A DNA stretch of 64,000 nt from Talpa occidentalis (GCF_014898055.3 NW_023601212.1:46116329-46180328); one strand, 5' to 3'; counted from the stretch's first letter, positions 43,801-58,800 are shown. The notes: generated by a model not told the origin, from the letters alone. Program-made: numbers and translations.

Positions 43801-46800
43801 TTGGGGTAGAAAAGAGGGATGTGTCCAGAAATATGTCAGAGCAAGTGGGTGTCAGTCCCACTGGGGGTCAGGTAGAGAATATTTAGGTTGACTCTTGACA
43901 AATCAGCTAAAACTATCAGGCAGGGCCTCCCCGGGCGCAAGTCATCAAGCACAGCACTGCGAAGCTGTCCATAGCCTCTGCAGCACGAGTTCGATCTCCG
44001 GCTGGCCAGGGAGCTGTCCACATGGCACAACAGACCTCTCATGTCTCACCTGCTGCTCCCCTCAGCAGTGTATTTCAGCCAGTCTGCCTGTTCTGCTCCC
44101 CACTCTGTCTCTGGTGAATCCTTCTCAATCCCTGCACCTCTGGCCTATACCCCAGTTCTTATATGCATAAATAAATAAATCTTTAAAAAAAAAAAACTAT
44201 CAGGCAGATGACTAAGGAAGAAAAGGTAGATTCACTTGGTTCCAGGAATGGCCTGTGTGAAGGCCCAGGGTGAGGGAAGACATTTGATGGGAGATGCAGG
44301 CAAGCAGGTGGCGGCGAGGGACATCTGAGTCGTGCAAAGAACTCAGATGTCATCCTCACTCAGGGGTTTATGGCTTCTTCACAGATTCTATGGGGTCATC
44401 ACATCTTAGAGCTGAAAGGATTGATGCAAGACCGGATAGTGTCTCTGGGAGCTGGAGAAGTCAGACATAGTTATGCATGGTCATAACGATGGACCCCAGA
44501 CTCAGAGAACACTTGAAGGGCCAGATAGGATTGTGGGTCCTCCAGCCAGAGTCCCTAGGGTTGGTGTGGAATGCAGATGTCTGCACCTCAACTGGCTATG
44601 GCCAGCATCTGTTTTTAATGAGCTTTTCCCGATTCCTCACCACACTGCAACTCCCACCTGAGGTCAGTTTGTTCAGCAAAAGCTGGAGGTCTGACTTTTT
44701 GTGAGAATTATCTGGATTTTTAATAGACACCAAGCAGTTCAGGGCATGCAGCACCAGGTAAGGCTGTTATATGTTACTGTTTTTTAATCTGTTGGGCTTT
44801 GGTTTGGTTAGCTCTGCTCCCTGCCATATTGGACCCTGGCCCTTACATTAAGGTTTAATCCACAAAGTGCCCCCCTACCCCCCAAGGTCACTGATTAAAG
44901 CTCAGTACTTGCTCAGGTCAGTGAGAGCAGCTGTTATCCAGTGCATAACTTCATAACTACCTCCTGCATGAGCTTGGATGAGCAAGGTCAGTACTGCCTT
45001 ACCCCACCCTTCAAATTCACACAGGCAAGGACTTATGGGATCAGGGCACAGTACTCAAAAACTCCCTTAGCAGAGAAGACAGGCTAAAAACATTAGTGCT
45101 ATTGTACAGAATAATACGAGTCCTAAATCAATCCCAGCACTTCACGTTGGAAGAGACCTGAATTCACTTGTGGATATAAGGGTAGGAAGATGACAACCTG
45201 CATGTCCTTGGAAGCAAGTTTCCAGAAATGGGACAGAAAACTGTAATCCCAGATGGAGCCTGGCAGGTGACTCCTAACACTGAGGGAATGCTAGAAGTTG
45301 AGGGGTTTATGGGGGTGGCTCTCTGTGTCCCTGAGATTGGGCAGCTGGGCACAGCTTTCTGTGCTCATCCACTGTTGCTTCTGGACAAAACCCTGCACAA
45401 GCAAATGCAAACCCCACATGTTCAAATCCTTCACCAGGACACCTGTTATGTGCAAACAGATTTGCATGTTCGTAACAAGTTCTAGAACAGCACTGACTGT
45501 CTCTGCAAGAGGATTCCGGAAAGAGCATTCCCAAGTCAGGGTATGCGTGCATTATGTTTCCCAGCTGGTGCCAGGTTTCCCTCTACTGGGTGCCCCCTCT
45601 TCCTTTCTGCCTTGTGGTTTGAGAACATCCATTTCCCATGTCCTCATCAGAAATCACAGCATTTCATCTTTCACAGCACTGCTGAGGTGCTGCCGTAACT
45701 TGTATTTCTTTAAACATCTCTCAGTTTGCTCTCATCTCGTGTGTAGACAGATCATGTGTATTTATTTTCTGAAGTGTGTGGTCTTTGCCCATTTTTTTTT
45801 AATGACTTTCAGGTATCCTGATAAACCTGGGGGATTTGGGCATAGTAGTGTTTTTCCTCCTTGTAACTAGGTGCTGCAGATGAGGCACCAGGTTGGGGAC
45901 AAGATCCTTCAGGGCACAGTGGGAGGGGAATGAGCCTTGAGGGCTCTCAGCAAAGGGCTGCTTTCCCTTAGCCCTGGAGGAATGGGGGCATCAAAGCTAT
46001 GCCCTGTGCTCTGGGGCACCCTGGCACTGCTGCCTTTTGCTGTGTTCCTTTCTTGACTGTAAAGGTGACAGACACTTAAAGCAGGTCCTTGAATGTTATT
46101 TCATTTCAGTGTCATTTTGTTTCAACATTGATGAGAAGAAAAAGTCCCAAGCAGAGTTGGAGGAATTTACCTTATTCAAGAACCTGCATTTGTTACACAG
46201 TCGTTTCACTGAAAATCACATTTTTTGAGAAAACATGGATGATGTTAAATGAGGAATCGCTGTCTCTAATGGCCACCTTGAATCTGCTTACCACTTCCTG
46301 CTCTCCCAGCCTGGGTCCCCTTCCGTCCTCTCTGTGCCTTTAAACTCCAGGTCATGCCATCTTCCTTTCTACCTCATTCTTGGTGCCTCTAGGTCAACAA
46401 GGTCATGAGTCTATAAGTTGCTTTCCTTCCTCTTCAGCCTCTTCTCCTTCAAGGCCCATGCTCACTCTCTGCTCCCTTTGCTCTTAGGTGGGCTGTTGAG
46501 TCACCACTGACCTTGCAATTCACCAGCCTCTGCTCTAGAACACAAGGACTAGGGCCTATTCACATCTGCTCCACATTCCTGACACAGGTCATCCACGGCA
46601 GGTACTGTGGATGGGATTGAGATGCCACCACACACAACTGTTCAGAACAATGTCTAGCTTAGGGCCCAAGTTGACAGCAGGCCAACTGGCTAGACCCTTC
46701 TCTTCCAGTTGCCTTTGTGCCCTCTACCAGTTGATTCTCCTTCATGAGTCCTATCTCCTCCACAGGGACATGCTAAATGTCACAACTTGGGCTGAATACC

Positions 46801-49800
46801 TTGTTCCTTGGCTAACTACACCTTTTCCTTTTCTGGAAAATCACAGAAGGAGCAGCTAAGCACGAAGGGCCGGCCCTTCCGAGGCATGTCTGAAGAGGAG
46901 GTATTCACTGAGGTTGCCAACCTCTTCCGGGGTCAGGAAGACCTGCTTTCCGAGTTTGGACAGTTCCTGCCTGAGGCCAAGCGGTCCCTGGTGAGTACAG
47001 AGCTTCCACTTGACTAGGGAATCCTGTGCCTCAAGGCTGCCCCCAGGGCCAGACCAGGTTTGTCTGCCCCTCAGGTTGCTGTGGGATCCCCCAGAAGCCA
47101 CATGGTATAGACATCCTGTCAGAGCATCCAAAGGGCTGCTCTATACAGAGTGCTGGGTGCTGGGAAGGTTTGGGAGCTGGAGAGCATTCCCCTCCCACCC
47201 CCGCCCATGGAGATCCTACCTGCAGCAGGACCCTGTGGGAAGTACATGGGGGCTCAGGCACATCCTCCCCCTCTGTGGGTACCCAGTAGTGGGAACTGAG
47301 GCTTGACAGTGACTTGGGTAGGGGGCAGAGAGCAGAGGAGGGTCCTAGATGTGGGGCACTCAGGCTACACCATCAGCCTTTCTCCCTGCTGTGGTCTCAG
47401 CTCTCCTGGCTTCTTTTCATTGTCTGTTTCTTTTTTCTATGAACTTTTTTTTAATTGAAGTAAAACTTACATAAAATTCACCATTTTAAAGTGAACAATT
47501 CAGTGACATTCAGTACAGCTACAGTGATATATAACCACCACCTCTGTCGAATTCCTGAACATTCCATACCCCAAATAAAGACCCTGTCCCCATTAGCAGT
47601 CATTCTTTATGCCCCTCCCCCAGTCCCTATAGAACCACTCATCTGCTTTCTATGGATTTGCCTGTTCTGGCATTTCCTACAAATGGATCACACACTGTGT
47701 GGCCTTTCGTATCTGGCTTCTCTCATTCAGCATCACGTTATCAAGGTTCATCCACATGGCATGTGTCAGGGCTTCACTCCTTTTTGTGGCTAATGATACT
47801 CTGATGTGTAGGTAGACTGTTCTGTTTTTATTTTACCGGTTGTCTCAGGACTTACTTCACTCATTTTTATGCTTGAATAATACTCCACTGTGTGGATGGA
47901 TCACAGCGTATTCATCCATTTGTCCATTTATGGACATTTTGGTCATTTCTACTTTTGGGGCACTGCGAATAGTGCTGCTTGTGAACTTTTGTCTAAAGGA
48001 TTGTTTATTTATTTATTTTTTTTTTATAGAGGCATGTTTTTTTATTTTATTTTATTTATTTATTTGTTTGTTTGTTTTTTGTTTATACAAGCACTGGGTA
48101 CAGTCAGAAGCGCGGGAGGGTGAGAGAATTCACCAGAGCCAGAGCGGGGAGCAGAGCAGGCAGAAGGACCGAAGTACACTGCTGAGGGGAGCAGCGGGCG
48201 GCAGGAGAGGTCTGGGCGCCATGCGGGATCCTCCTCCGGTGGCCGGGGAGCAGCCGGGGATCGAACCGGCGCCGCAGAGGCCGCGGGCAGCTTCGCAACC
48301 CAGCGCTCAACCGCTTCGCCACTGGGGAGGCCCTAAAGGATTGTTTAAACATCTGTTTTCGATTTTTTTTTTTTTTTTAAAGATTTATTTATTTATTTAT
48401 TTATACAAGCACTGGGAACAGTCAGAAGCGCGGGAGGGTGAGAGAATTCACCAGAGCCAGAGGGGGAACAGAACAGGCAGACTGACGAAATACACTGCTG
48501 AGGGGAGCAGCGGGCGCAGCAGAAGAGGTCTGTCGTGCCAGGTGGGACCCTTACCGGTGGCCAGAGATCGAACCAGTGCTGCAGAGGCTGCGGGCAGCTT
48601 TGTAGCCCAGAGCTCAACCGCTGCGCCACCAGGGGAGGCCCCTGTTTTCAGTTCTTTGGAATCTGTACCTAGGAGTGGAATTACTGGGTCATAGGGAAAT
48701 TCTATGTTTAACTTTTCTGAGGAACTGCCAGCATGTTTTCCACAGTGGCTACACCATTTCACATTCTCACTAGCCATATTCTAGGGTTTCACTTTCTCTG
48801 CATCCTCACCAACACTTTTTTCTATTTTTTTAAATCCAGCCATTCTAATGGGTTTGAAGTAGTATCTCATTGTGATTTTGATTTGCATTTTTCTGATGAC
48901 TTACAATATTGAACATTTTTTCATGTGCATGTTGCTTGTTTCATGTGCTTTTACATCTTCTTTGGAGAAATGTCTATTTCAGTTCTTTGCCTGCTTTTCA
49001 GTTTGTTTTTCTGTTGTTGAATCATAAGAGTCCTTTATTTATTCTGGACTCTACACCTTTATCAAATATATTCCTCCATTCTTCAGATTGTCATTTCATT
49101 CTTATATTCCTTTTTTTAATTATTTTTTAAATAAGATTATTTATGCATACAAGAACTGGGGTATAGGTCAGAGGTGCAGGGGTGAAAGGATTCACCAGAG
49201 ATAGAGTGGGGAGCAGAACAGGCAGGTTGACAGACGTACACTGCTGAGGGGAGCAGCAGGCAAGGCAGGAGAGGTCTACTGTGCCATGTGGGTCCCCTCC
49301 CTGGACAGGGATCGAACTCGTGCTGCATTGGCTGCGGGCAGCCTCATAGTCTGAGCTTATCCCCTTGCTACACTAGGGAGGCCCCCATTCTTACTTTCTT
49401 TAATGCACATAAGTTTTTCCATTTTGATCAAGTCCAGTTTATTTTTTTTTTCTTTGTTGCTCATTCTTTTAGTGTCAAATCTAAGAATCCATTGCCACAT
49501 CTGAGGTCATGAAAGTTTCCCCCCTATGTTTTCTTCTAATAGTTTAATAATTTTAGGTCTTTGATGCGTTTTCAGTTAACTTTTGTATATGGTATGAGCT
49601 AAGTGATCCAGGTTCATTCTTTTGCACATGGAGACCCAGTTGTCCCAGCACCCTTTGTTTAAGAAAATAAATTATTCCTGTTGAATCATCTTATTATCCT
49701 TGTTGGAAATCAGTTGACTATAATTATATGGGTTTTTTTCTCACTCAGTTCTAATCCATTGAGCTCCATGTCTGTCTTTATGCCAGTACCATTCTGTGTA

Positions 49801-52800
49801 GATAATGGTAGTTTACAGTAAGTTCAAAATCAGAAGTGAGTCTTTGAAATTTGTTCTTTTTCAAGGTTGTTCTGGCCATTCAAGGCCCCATGCAATTCAT
49901 GAATTTGAAGATCAGCTTTTCCATTTCTTAAAAAAAGGCTAGTGGGATTTTGACAAGAATTGTATTGAATCTTGATTACTTTGGGGGATACAGATGGTCC
50001 CAGTCTTAGTAATGGTCCAAATTGGTGATCTTTCCACTTTCTAGAGGTGTGAAAACAAGATGCATTCAGTAGAAGCCACGGTACTGTCCTTGCTGTGCTA
50101 GGCAGCATTAGTGAGACACAGCTTCCAGTTGTTTTGTTAACAGGATTCAATTTATGATGGGTTTATTAGGACGTAACCGCATGGAAGATATTTACAATGT
50201 TAAGTCTTCCACTCCATGAACACCAGACACCCTTTCAGTTATTTGTGTTTTCTTTATTTCTTTCAGCTGTAATTTCTAGTTTTCAGTGCACACATCTTGA
50301 ATCTCTGTGGTAAAATTTATTCTCAAGTATTTCAGTTTTTTTCATCCTATTTTAAATGTGGTTATTTTCTTAATTTCATTTTTAAATTGTTTGTCATTAG
50401 TTTATAGAAACACCAGTGAACTTTGTGTTTTGGCTTTATATTCTTTGCGGAGTCTATTAACTGTAATGATTTTTGTGGATTTGTTAGGATTTTCTGTATA
50501 TCATGCCACCTGCTGATAGATAGTTTTCCTTTGTCCTTTCTAGTTTGGATGTCTTTCATTTCTTTTTCTTTCCTAATTGCTCTGGTTAGGACTTTAGTCC
50601 TGTGTTGAATAGAAATGGTGAGAGCAGACATCCTCATCTTGTTCCTGACCTTACAGGAATATTCTTCCATTTTCTGTCTTGCGTGTGATGTGAGCTGTGG
50701 GTTTTCATAGACATCATTTATCTAGTTGAGGAGTAGCTCTTCTAGTCCCAGTTTGGTGAGGGTTTCATTCCTCTTTTCCTTCTTCCTCTCAGCCCTTGAT
50801 GACCACTGGGGTGTGAGCACATGAGGACCCCCAACCTCCACGTGTCCCTACTACCTCTCCCAGGTTCCACTTCTGAATAGAGATGCCTTAGGGTGACAGG
50901 TCAAGGGCAGCAGGTCTTGGAGGGTTGGTCTGGGGGACTGGGGAGTGTGTGAGAAAGGAGTCTAAGTTTGGACCTGTTAAGACTCTTGGTCAAATCAGGC
51001 AGCTCACATTGCATCACTGCATCTGCAGGACAGAGTGCTGACCCTTAGCTGGGATTCCTCCCAGAAACACTTTCAAACTCAGTTAGAGAAGCTCTGTGTC
51101 ATCTCTGGGGAAGACATAAAGTCCTGGAGCTGTAGCCCATCCTTCCAATTTGCCTAGTGCCTTGGGTGTCCTCAGAGGTTGTCAGAGCCCCTGTGAGCAC
51201 CAAACTGGGCTGTGGCACTTGCTTGGCCTCTTTGTGTGCTGCGGGTGGGTGTGAGCCAGTGGCTCACCTCCTGGACCTCATTTCCTGCTCTCTTGCCTGA
51301 GGAATCAGTGGTCCTCCTGTTCAGGTAGGGAGTCAGCGAGCTGCTGTCCTATGGTGCTTCCCACAGACCTGGCATGTCACAGTGTTTCAAAGGAGTAGCT
51401 GCAGTTTTGCAGAAAATCAAACGTCATTCTGTACAACAATGACATCCCCCTAGAGTGTCCACCTTTGAGGGCAGAACCTCCCTCTGCATTCCCAGGCTGG
51501 CTGGATGCCCTCAGGTAGTACCAGGAGGATTTCATGTAACCCTGTTCTAGAATGCTGCCGGGGACGGGATGCTGGGCCTCTCAGCCTAGCCCACCTATTC
51601 AAGACCCCACTCTATTGTCCAGATTTCTTTTCCAAGTTTACTGTCTGCCTCTATGTGTCTCTGAAGTTCAGAACCTACCTGGATTCTTTTTTTTTTTTTT
51701 AATGCATAGAAGACCTGGGGTGTAGGCCACAGGTGCAGGGCTGAGAAGATTCACCAGAGACAGAGTGGGGAACAGAACAGGCAGACTGACTGAAACACAC
51801 TGCTGAGGGGAGCAGCGGGCAAGACAGGAGAGGTCTGCTGCACCCCCCCTTCTTGATTCTTTTCTCTCGTTTCCCAAATTTGTTCTTTGTGGTCTGGTTA
51901 TCACTCTGCCGTCCTCCTCTCTATATACTCCTGGTTGCCAAGACTCCTAACTTTAGTTCCAGGGACCACATGGCCACAGGGAGCAGGCGTCCCACTGCCT
52001 ACCTCCCATTCACTCCCTTGTGAGGCACAGTCTCAGACTGTGATGCTCAGGCATCTTTGTCTCACTGTGAAACCCCAGCTTGCCCCTTCATGTGCTGGGT
52101 CAATCATCTCTGGATCCCATCCTCTTGGATCTGGTCTTGCATCTCAGCTCTGACCTCAGTGTTCACAACTCTTCTTCTGAACCCCAACCCTGCCAGGAGC
52201 TGGCCTTTGCAGAGTCATCACTATAGGAGCTGAGTGGTCCAGGGGGACCATGACCTCAGGGGTAAATGACTGAAAGACCTGGCCAAGTCCTAGACTAGCC
52301 TGGCTGTCCTGGCAGGGTCCAGGAGCCAGGACATCACGGTCTTCTCATCCTAGGGAGGCTCAAGAGCCACTGGCCTTAACAGGAGGTGGGTGGTGCAGCT
52401 CCTGGAGCAAGGGCTCATGGTAGCATTTGGTTGTGCCTGACTTTGTTGCCTTTTCACTGTGAGAACCTGGCAGATCTCTTAAGCCCCCTCATCTACAAAA
52501 TGGTAATGAAGTTTCTCCCAGGTTTGTCAGAGTATTCCTTAGCAAAATGCCTGGCCTGCCAGGAAGAGTCCAGGGCTGCATGCAACATCCAGCCTTCGCT
52601 GGCTATGAACACCTTCACAGAGAGTCGGGAAAGTAGGTGGGGAGCCCTGTCTGAGGACAGGGTACCATACAGAAACACTGTAATTGGTAAACCTTAAAAG
52701 CAGTCCATGGTGCTTGCCTGAGCTGTGCAGTTCTATGGTCTGGGCAGCCTTAGTGCCCTGGATTTTGCTAGGGGTGGGGGTGGGGAGGGGTGGGTTGTGC

Positions 52801-55800
52801 TGAAAGCTCCCCCTGGTGGGCATGATTCAGCATCTACAAAGTTGGACACTGACAAAGCTGCCCTAGAAAGGTAAGCCTTTTCAACAAGAAACTATCTGGC
52901 AGTGACATTTGTTATCAAGTCAGCAATGTTTTTAAGTGTATTTTAGGTAATTAGGGTTATCTTTGTACATTTTAAAAAACTGACTCAGTTTTTACAGTTA
53001 AAAACACCCATATATGATTAGTATATAAAATGAATTTGAATTTCTGTCAAAACTGCAGGACCGAAAAATGAAGCTTGATTTTATTCTAATTAAAGTCAAC
53101 TATTCAACCAAGATCCAGGGGGTCAATAAAATTCTTCTGTAAGGAGCCAGACAGTAACTATCTTAGGCTTTGTGGGTCAGCAGGTCAAAGCAGTCTTGAA
53201 CCAGAAACCACTGAATGGGCATGACTCTGTGCCAATAAAACCGGTTATTTACAACAAGCTAAGCGCTTTGAATATGCTGGCCCCCAGGTCTTCGGGGGTC
53301 CATCTAGTGCATGTGTTTACAAATTGGGACATTTAACTGAAAAGTAAGAACTGTCTAACTGTTAGGGCACAGTGAGTGATCTCTCTGGCTGAGGTGAGTG
53401 TGACTGCACAGGCAGTGGTTTCCCCTTGAGGTCCGCAGTCCCATACTCTGCTCATGTCATAGCAACCCCTACATGTCTCTTACAGGAAATAGCATGTGCA
53501 TCTGTTCTAGGAACTACAGAAAAGAAATGCCAGTTGAGCATTTTTCCACTTAAAGATTTGTGAAGTAGCTTTGAGTCTTTGACCAACTGTTCTCCAATTA
53601 ACTATAACCCCCTAAGGGACAGATTTTGCTGGTGGTTAAATGATAGACCTTTGTTGTTATAACAATACATACATACTTACGGGGAAAAAATCAAGCATTA
53701 GTAAGGGTACCAAGTATGGAAAGTGAACTTCCTCTTGTCCTCAGTTTCCCAGTTACATTCCTCAGTTATATACTCTTTAGTGTCTTTTATGTATGTATCT
53801 TTTCGGAAATTTTCTCTGCATGTGCAAACATATTTATCTTTTAAAAAAAATAAATGGCTCTTTGTTCTATCCCTAGGGCTTTTTTTTTTTTTTTTTTCCT
53901 CCTTTTCACGTAACTGTGTATCAGGTACATGACCCAGAGACACCTGCTCATCTGAGAGTTGCTGATTGCTTTGGATACGTCAGGACTGTTTCACCTGCCC
54001 ACACTTGGGGCCAACAACATGCCTTCTGTTGTGTTTCTGCACCAGCTCTTGTGGTGGGCACATGGTTCGGTTATAGAGATCGTTCAAAACATCATTTGGG
54101 GCTTTACCCATAGTGTAGAAAAGGTCTGTCTGCCTTTTCCCTGCCTACTCTAGCTTTAGGGTGCATTCAGGGAAATGCAAAGCCTGAATAGATTCTTCCA
54201 GAACCATTCTTTGTAAATATTGCTATAAATACCCTTGCTTGGGATGAATGTCCCTAACCTCATGGTTAAGCTGGCCTCAGGCCTGGGAAGATGACCCCCC
54301 CCCCCCATCTAGTGATTGCCCACAAAATTCCATTTTCTCTTTCACAGAAAGGAGCATGGACTTGTCTAGAAGAGTACCCCCAAGGTCCTCCACCCCTCCC
54401 CAACTTCCCCATGATATCCTCTTTGTCTCAGAGCATTGTGTATGCCAGTCCTCCTGCCTGAAATGCCTTTCCTTTCTGTGGTGCTTTCGAATATACATTC
54501 AGACCCCCATTGTCAGTGGCCTGCTGGGTGATGCCTAAACAAGGGCCCAACTCTGGTGTCTCTGCCCACCCCCAGCCCTCCCTGTCTCCATCTGGACCCT
54601 CATCCACAGGGGCCTTCTGAGAGCCCTCGCCAGCCTCATGATGCTACCCCATGATGATCTGGGTACTTGGTCTCTCCCCCATGCATCTTGGGGACAGAGT
54701 CACTTTGCATGCAGGTTCCAGGACCTCTGGCCCCTAGCGGGCAGTGTGCTGGGGCCCTGGGCTGAGCAGAGGCAGTCCTATGTATACTCATACCTGGAGA
54801 TCAGTACCCTGGCCTGGGTGTTTCCCAGTGCCATTCACCTCCTATGTGTATTCTCAGTTCACAGGAAATGGGCCATGCGAAATGAACAGTGTCCAGAAGA
54901 GTGAACATGAGAAGAATCTGGAACACAGCAAAAAGCGCTCTCGGCCCTCTCTCCTGCGTCCTGTGTCTGCACCTGCCAAGGTAATCCTTGACTGTGGGGT
55001 GCTCCAACAGCCTGTCCTCTGTAGGTGACCTGAGGAGCAAGTGCAAAGGCCTTGAATGCCAATTGTTAACCCTGATCTGTCTTCAAATTCACCAGATATG
55101 GGACTTTGGGAAGTTGCCCACCCCTAAGGTAGTCATTCACAGAGCTCCTGGCTCATGAGAGCGTCATGAGAAGGAAGGAGCACTCCCTCCTGTGGGGATG
55201 GATTATGTTGCTCAGTCTTTCCTTTTCTCACCTTCACAGTTCTTTCACTGTGAGGACTATGATGGACAGTTGTGTGGGTCAGTCACTGCACAAGGCACCC
55301 CACTGAAGGGAGAGAGGATGAGATCCAGTTCCTGTTCCACTCACTACCCTAATTCCATCATCCCTCATGCGGTTACTAATTGGCTTTCTCCCTTAAGGAA
55401 GATGTTTCTTTTCATCCCCACTTACATAGTTATTTCTGTCAGTCTGGATTCCAGTTTATAATCCATGACTGTCAGTTTATCTTGATGCCCAACTCTTCTT
55501 AATTTGACCAGTGGGCCCTGGAAGGTGACTTCTGTCACCTTGTGACATATCCTCATCATTCCTTAGGCACTTTGGAGAGGGTGTGGACTATACAGTAGCT
55601 TTCTTCATTCCTCAAGAATGTGGCCAAGTTCAGATCCAAGTCCAACTTAGAAACAAAAGGCTTCAGAGACTTAAAACACAGTCCTCCCAGTGCTGTTCCC
55701 ATTCAGTTCCTTTCCCATCACCATCACAGCCCACAGGACAAAACAGACAGGGAGAAGTTTCTGATACTGTATCCTAGGGTACCTCTTCCTGGCTATTCTG

Positions 55801-58800
55801 ACTTCATGGTGCCCTGCCTATTATCAGAACCCTAAACTGCTGATTTAAATCCCAGAGTGTGGGTGGGGAGGTCTTGTGACCTTCACCCTGTACCAGGTAA
55901 TAGAGGCCAAGCTGGTCAGTTCTGAGAGGTTCGTGCACAGGGGTCCTGGGAAGAACTCACACCGACCTCATGGCTATTTCAGTGCTGATGATATTGTGGC
56001 TCTGACAGAGATGGACAGAGGAGCTCTGTGGGGTGCACAGAGCATCAGCCGTGCATAATTTCTTTCTGCAGAAGAAAATGAAACTCCGTGGTACCAAAGA
56101 CCTGTCCATCGCCACTGTGGGCAAGTACGGGACCCTGCAGGAGTTCTCCTTCTTTGACAAGGTGCGCATTCTGCTGATGCCGCCAACCACCCCATCTGGG
56201 CTGACCTGCCCGGCTCAGATCTGCAGGAAGGAACTCTGCAAGGAAGGGCGGGGGGGGAAACATTTGGGGTCTGGGAGGAGGTACTGGCCCCCAGCTCTCA
56301 CAGCCACAGGTTGTATAGTCATCATCGAGCAGGTGGAGTGTGCAGCAGCTGCAAGTCAGGGGGGTTTGAGGACATACCAGCCCCACCAATGTAGGCACAG
56401 TCCCAGGGCTCCTGCCCAGGCCCGTGACAAGAGCCAGCAAGGTGACTGCATACACCAGAGGTCGGGCCTGGGAGCCTCCTGACTTGCCGTCCCCACAGGT
56501 ACGCAGGGTGCTGAAGAGCCAGGAGGTCTATGAGAACTTCCTCCGCTGCATCGCGCTCTTCAACCGGGAGCTCGTGTCTGGCTCTGAGCTCCTGCAGCTC
56601 GTCAGCCCATTTTTGGGGTGAGTGACCCTCTCTTGCTCCCCACCTAGGTTTCTTTAAACTCTGTCCTCCCTTCTGTTGGGCATTATTTTTGAAAAACGAC
56701 TCTGTCATTGAATGGAAATAGCTCTAGACATGCATATAGATTCATCAGTACTTGTATAAAGAACAGACGTTAGGAAACCTTGCGTATGTGCCTGTGTGTC
56801 CATGTACTCCTCACTCATCTATAAAGGTTCTTTGTCCACTAGCACATTTGAGATGCTGACTGGCTCCTGCATCTCAGAGATCCTGCTGCCCACTGCAAAC
56901 CCCGACAACCATTGATCTGTGCACTACCTCTAAACTTAATAACAAAAGTGTCACATAAACACAGAGGTGAAGTGTGTGACTTTAAGGGATCAGTTTGTTT
57001 TTTGGTTTTTTTTTAATAATAAATTTTATTTTTATATTCCCCATATAATTGCAACCCCCCCATTCTGACCCCAATCCCTCCCCTCCCGCCCCCCACCCCC
57101 CAAAAAGTGTCTCTGGTTCATAGTTTTTGTTGATTTTGATTTTCACTTTCTTATAGTTATTCATTTTCCTGGTCTCTTATTTAAGTTTTCTAGATTCCTG
57201 CTATGGGTGAGACCATCCAATATTTTTCTTTTTCTTTTTGGCTTATTTCACTAAGCATGATCCCTTCCAGCGCCATCCATGTTGCTGCAAATTGCATGTG
57301 TTTATCTTTTTTGAATGCTGAGTAATATTCCATGGTATATATGTACCACATCTTCTTGATCCAGTCATCTATTTTTGGGCATTTGGGCTGTTTCCAAAGC
57401 TTAGCTATTGTAAACAGTGCTGCTATAAACATAAGGGTGCAGGTGCTCTTTGGAATGGATGTTTCTGTGTCCTTTGGGTAAATACCTAGGAGTGGAATTG
57501 CTGGATCATATGGAAGCTCTATGTTTAGTAGGTCCAGAAATCTCCACACAGCTCTTCATAGTGGTTGGACCATTCTGCACTAAGGGATCAGTTTTTTTTA
57601 CCCAGCTTGATTTCCTAGAGATTCACTTGAGTATGCTTTCTGCAGTTCTAGTGATCAGAAATGCAAGGAAGCAGGAAGAGTGTTTGGCACCCCTGTTGTC
57701 CAGAGAGAGCCCAATGGTGTAGCCATGGGAGGGTGGACATGGTCCTGGGACACGCACTCACATGCATGGTAGATGCACAGTGTGTTCTAGTAGCAGGTTT
57801 GTCAGGCCCCAGGGTCACTTTCCACTCCCCCTCCCTGCCATCTTGAGTTTCTAAGCTGGTTTGAGCCCCAGCTTCCCTGCTGTAAAGTGGGAATCAAAAA
57901 CCTACCTACAGAGTTGGCTTTCTGCAGTGTCCTACTTAACCCTAAAGATACCTCAGGGCAGGTGCTGTCTGATCCCCATTCTATTTATTATAGGATTTTA
58001 ACAATTTTTTAATGTAAAATAAAACAGATGCAAAAATCCTCATGACAGAAGAATGGCTTGATGAGTTGTTATCAGACACATCCCCTGTGTCTACTCCCAG
58101 GTCACAAATAGACCCTTGCTAGCCCCTGGGGTCCGGCCACACCGTCCTGATCATGTTCCTACCCCCAAAAGTGCTGGTGTGGGAGGGACTATACCTTTGC
58201 ACTTCTTATGGCAGACCCAGACTCTTCTAGACTCTGTTTACATGTGGGAACTCTGGACTGGGTTTACCCAGAGAGTCAAAGAAGGTCATCAGGGTGATGA
58301 ATGTGTTGGGGTAAGAGTACTACAGAGTATTCTTGATGCCCAGCTATAGCCTCAGACATTCTCTGCACAAATTTTATTTCTGTCTTCTGTCCCCACGTCT
58401 TGTTTGCTGTGGTTTTCCTGATGAGTTGAGTTGGTACAGCATGTTTACAGGTGGGGTTTAGCAGATGGCCTTCTTGTGGGGCCTGCAGGGAGCAGCAGGG
58501 GTAGTAGATACAATTTTACAAAGGGAATCTGGCTGGCTGCAGGTCACTTGCATTAAAATCACCCCACAGACGTGCATAGACATTTTGTTACTACTCATGA
58601 GTATATGTCCACAGTGGGTTTTCCTTGAAAAAGTCTCCTTCAAGGCAGAAGGCTTTGGGGCAGAGGTGACAGACTTTATCTGTCAAGGGCCAAGGATTGA
58701 GATTACTCAACTCTAGCCTCATCCTGCACCTGTAGCCACAGATGATATAAGCAAGTAGACATGACTATGTTGATAAAACTTTATTTACAAAGGCAGGTAC

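Larger units (their letters stand above)
47430..50790 (-). mobile_element. Old L1 (L1M type), about 3.3 kb, interrupted by three SINEs
   Basis: Continuous antisense L1 phrases: TAAAGTGAACAATTCAGTGA (47490), CTACTTTTGGGGCACTGCGA (47951), CTAGGAGTGGAATTACTGGG (48670), GAGACCCAGTTGTCCCAGCA (49631), TTTGTTAGGATTTTCTGTAT (50480). The SINEs at 48008, 48361 and 49105 split it. Broken reading frames throughout. Confidence 0.85.

Noticed and set aside
45298..45870. 190-codon open frame in SIN3B intron 4
   Set aside because: No homology recognised; its 3' part looks like old L1 sequence.
47840..48694. 284-codon open frame on the plus strand
   Set aside because: It reads through an old L1 and two antisense SINEs. 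The SINE-derived peptide ([14 protein letters not shown]) recurs in several other places in the window.
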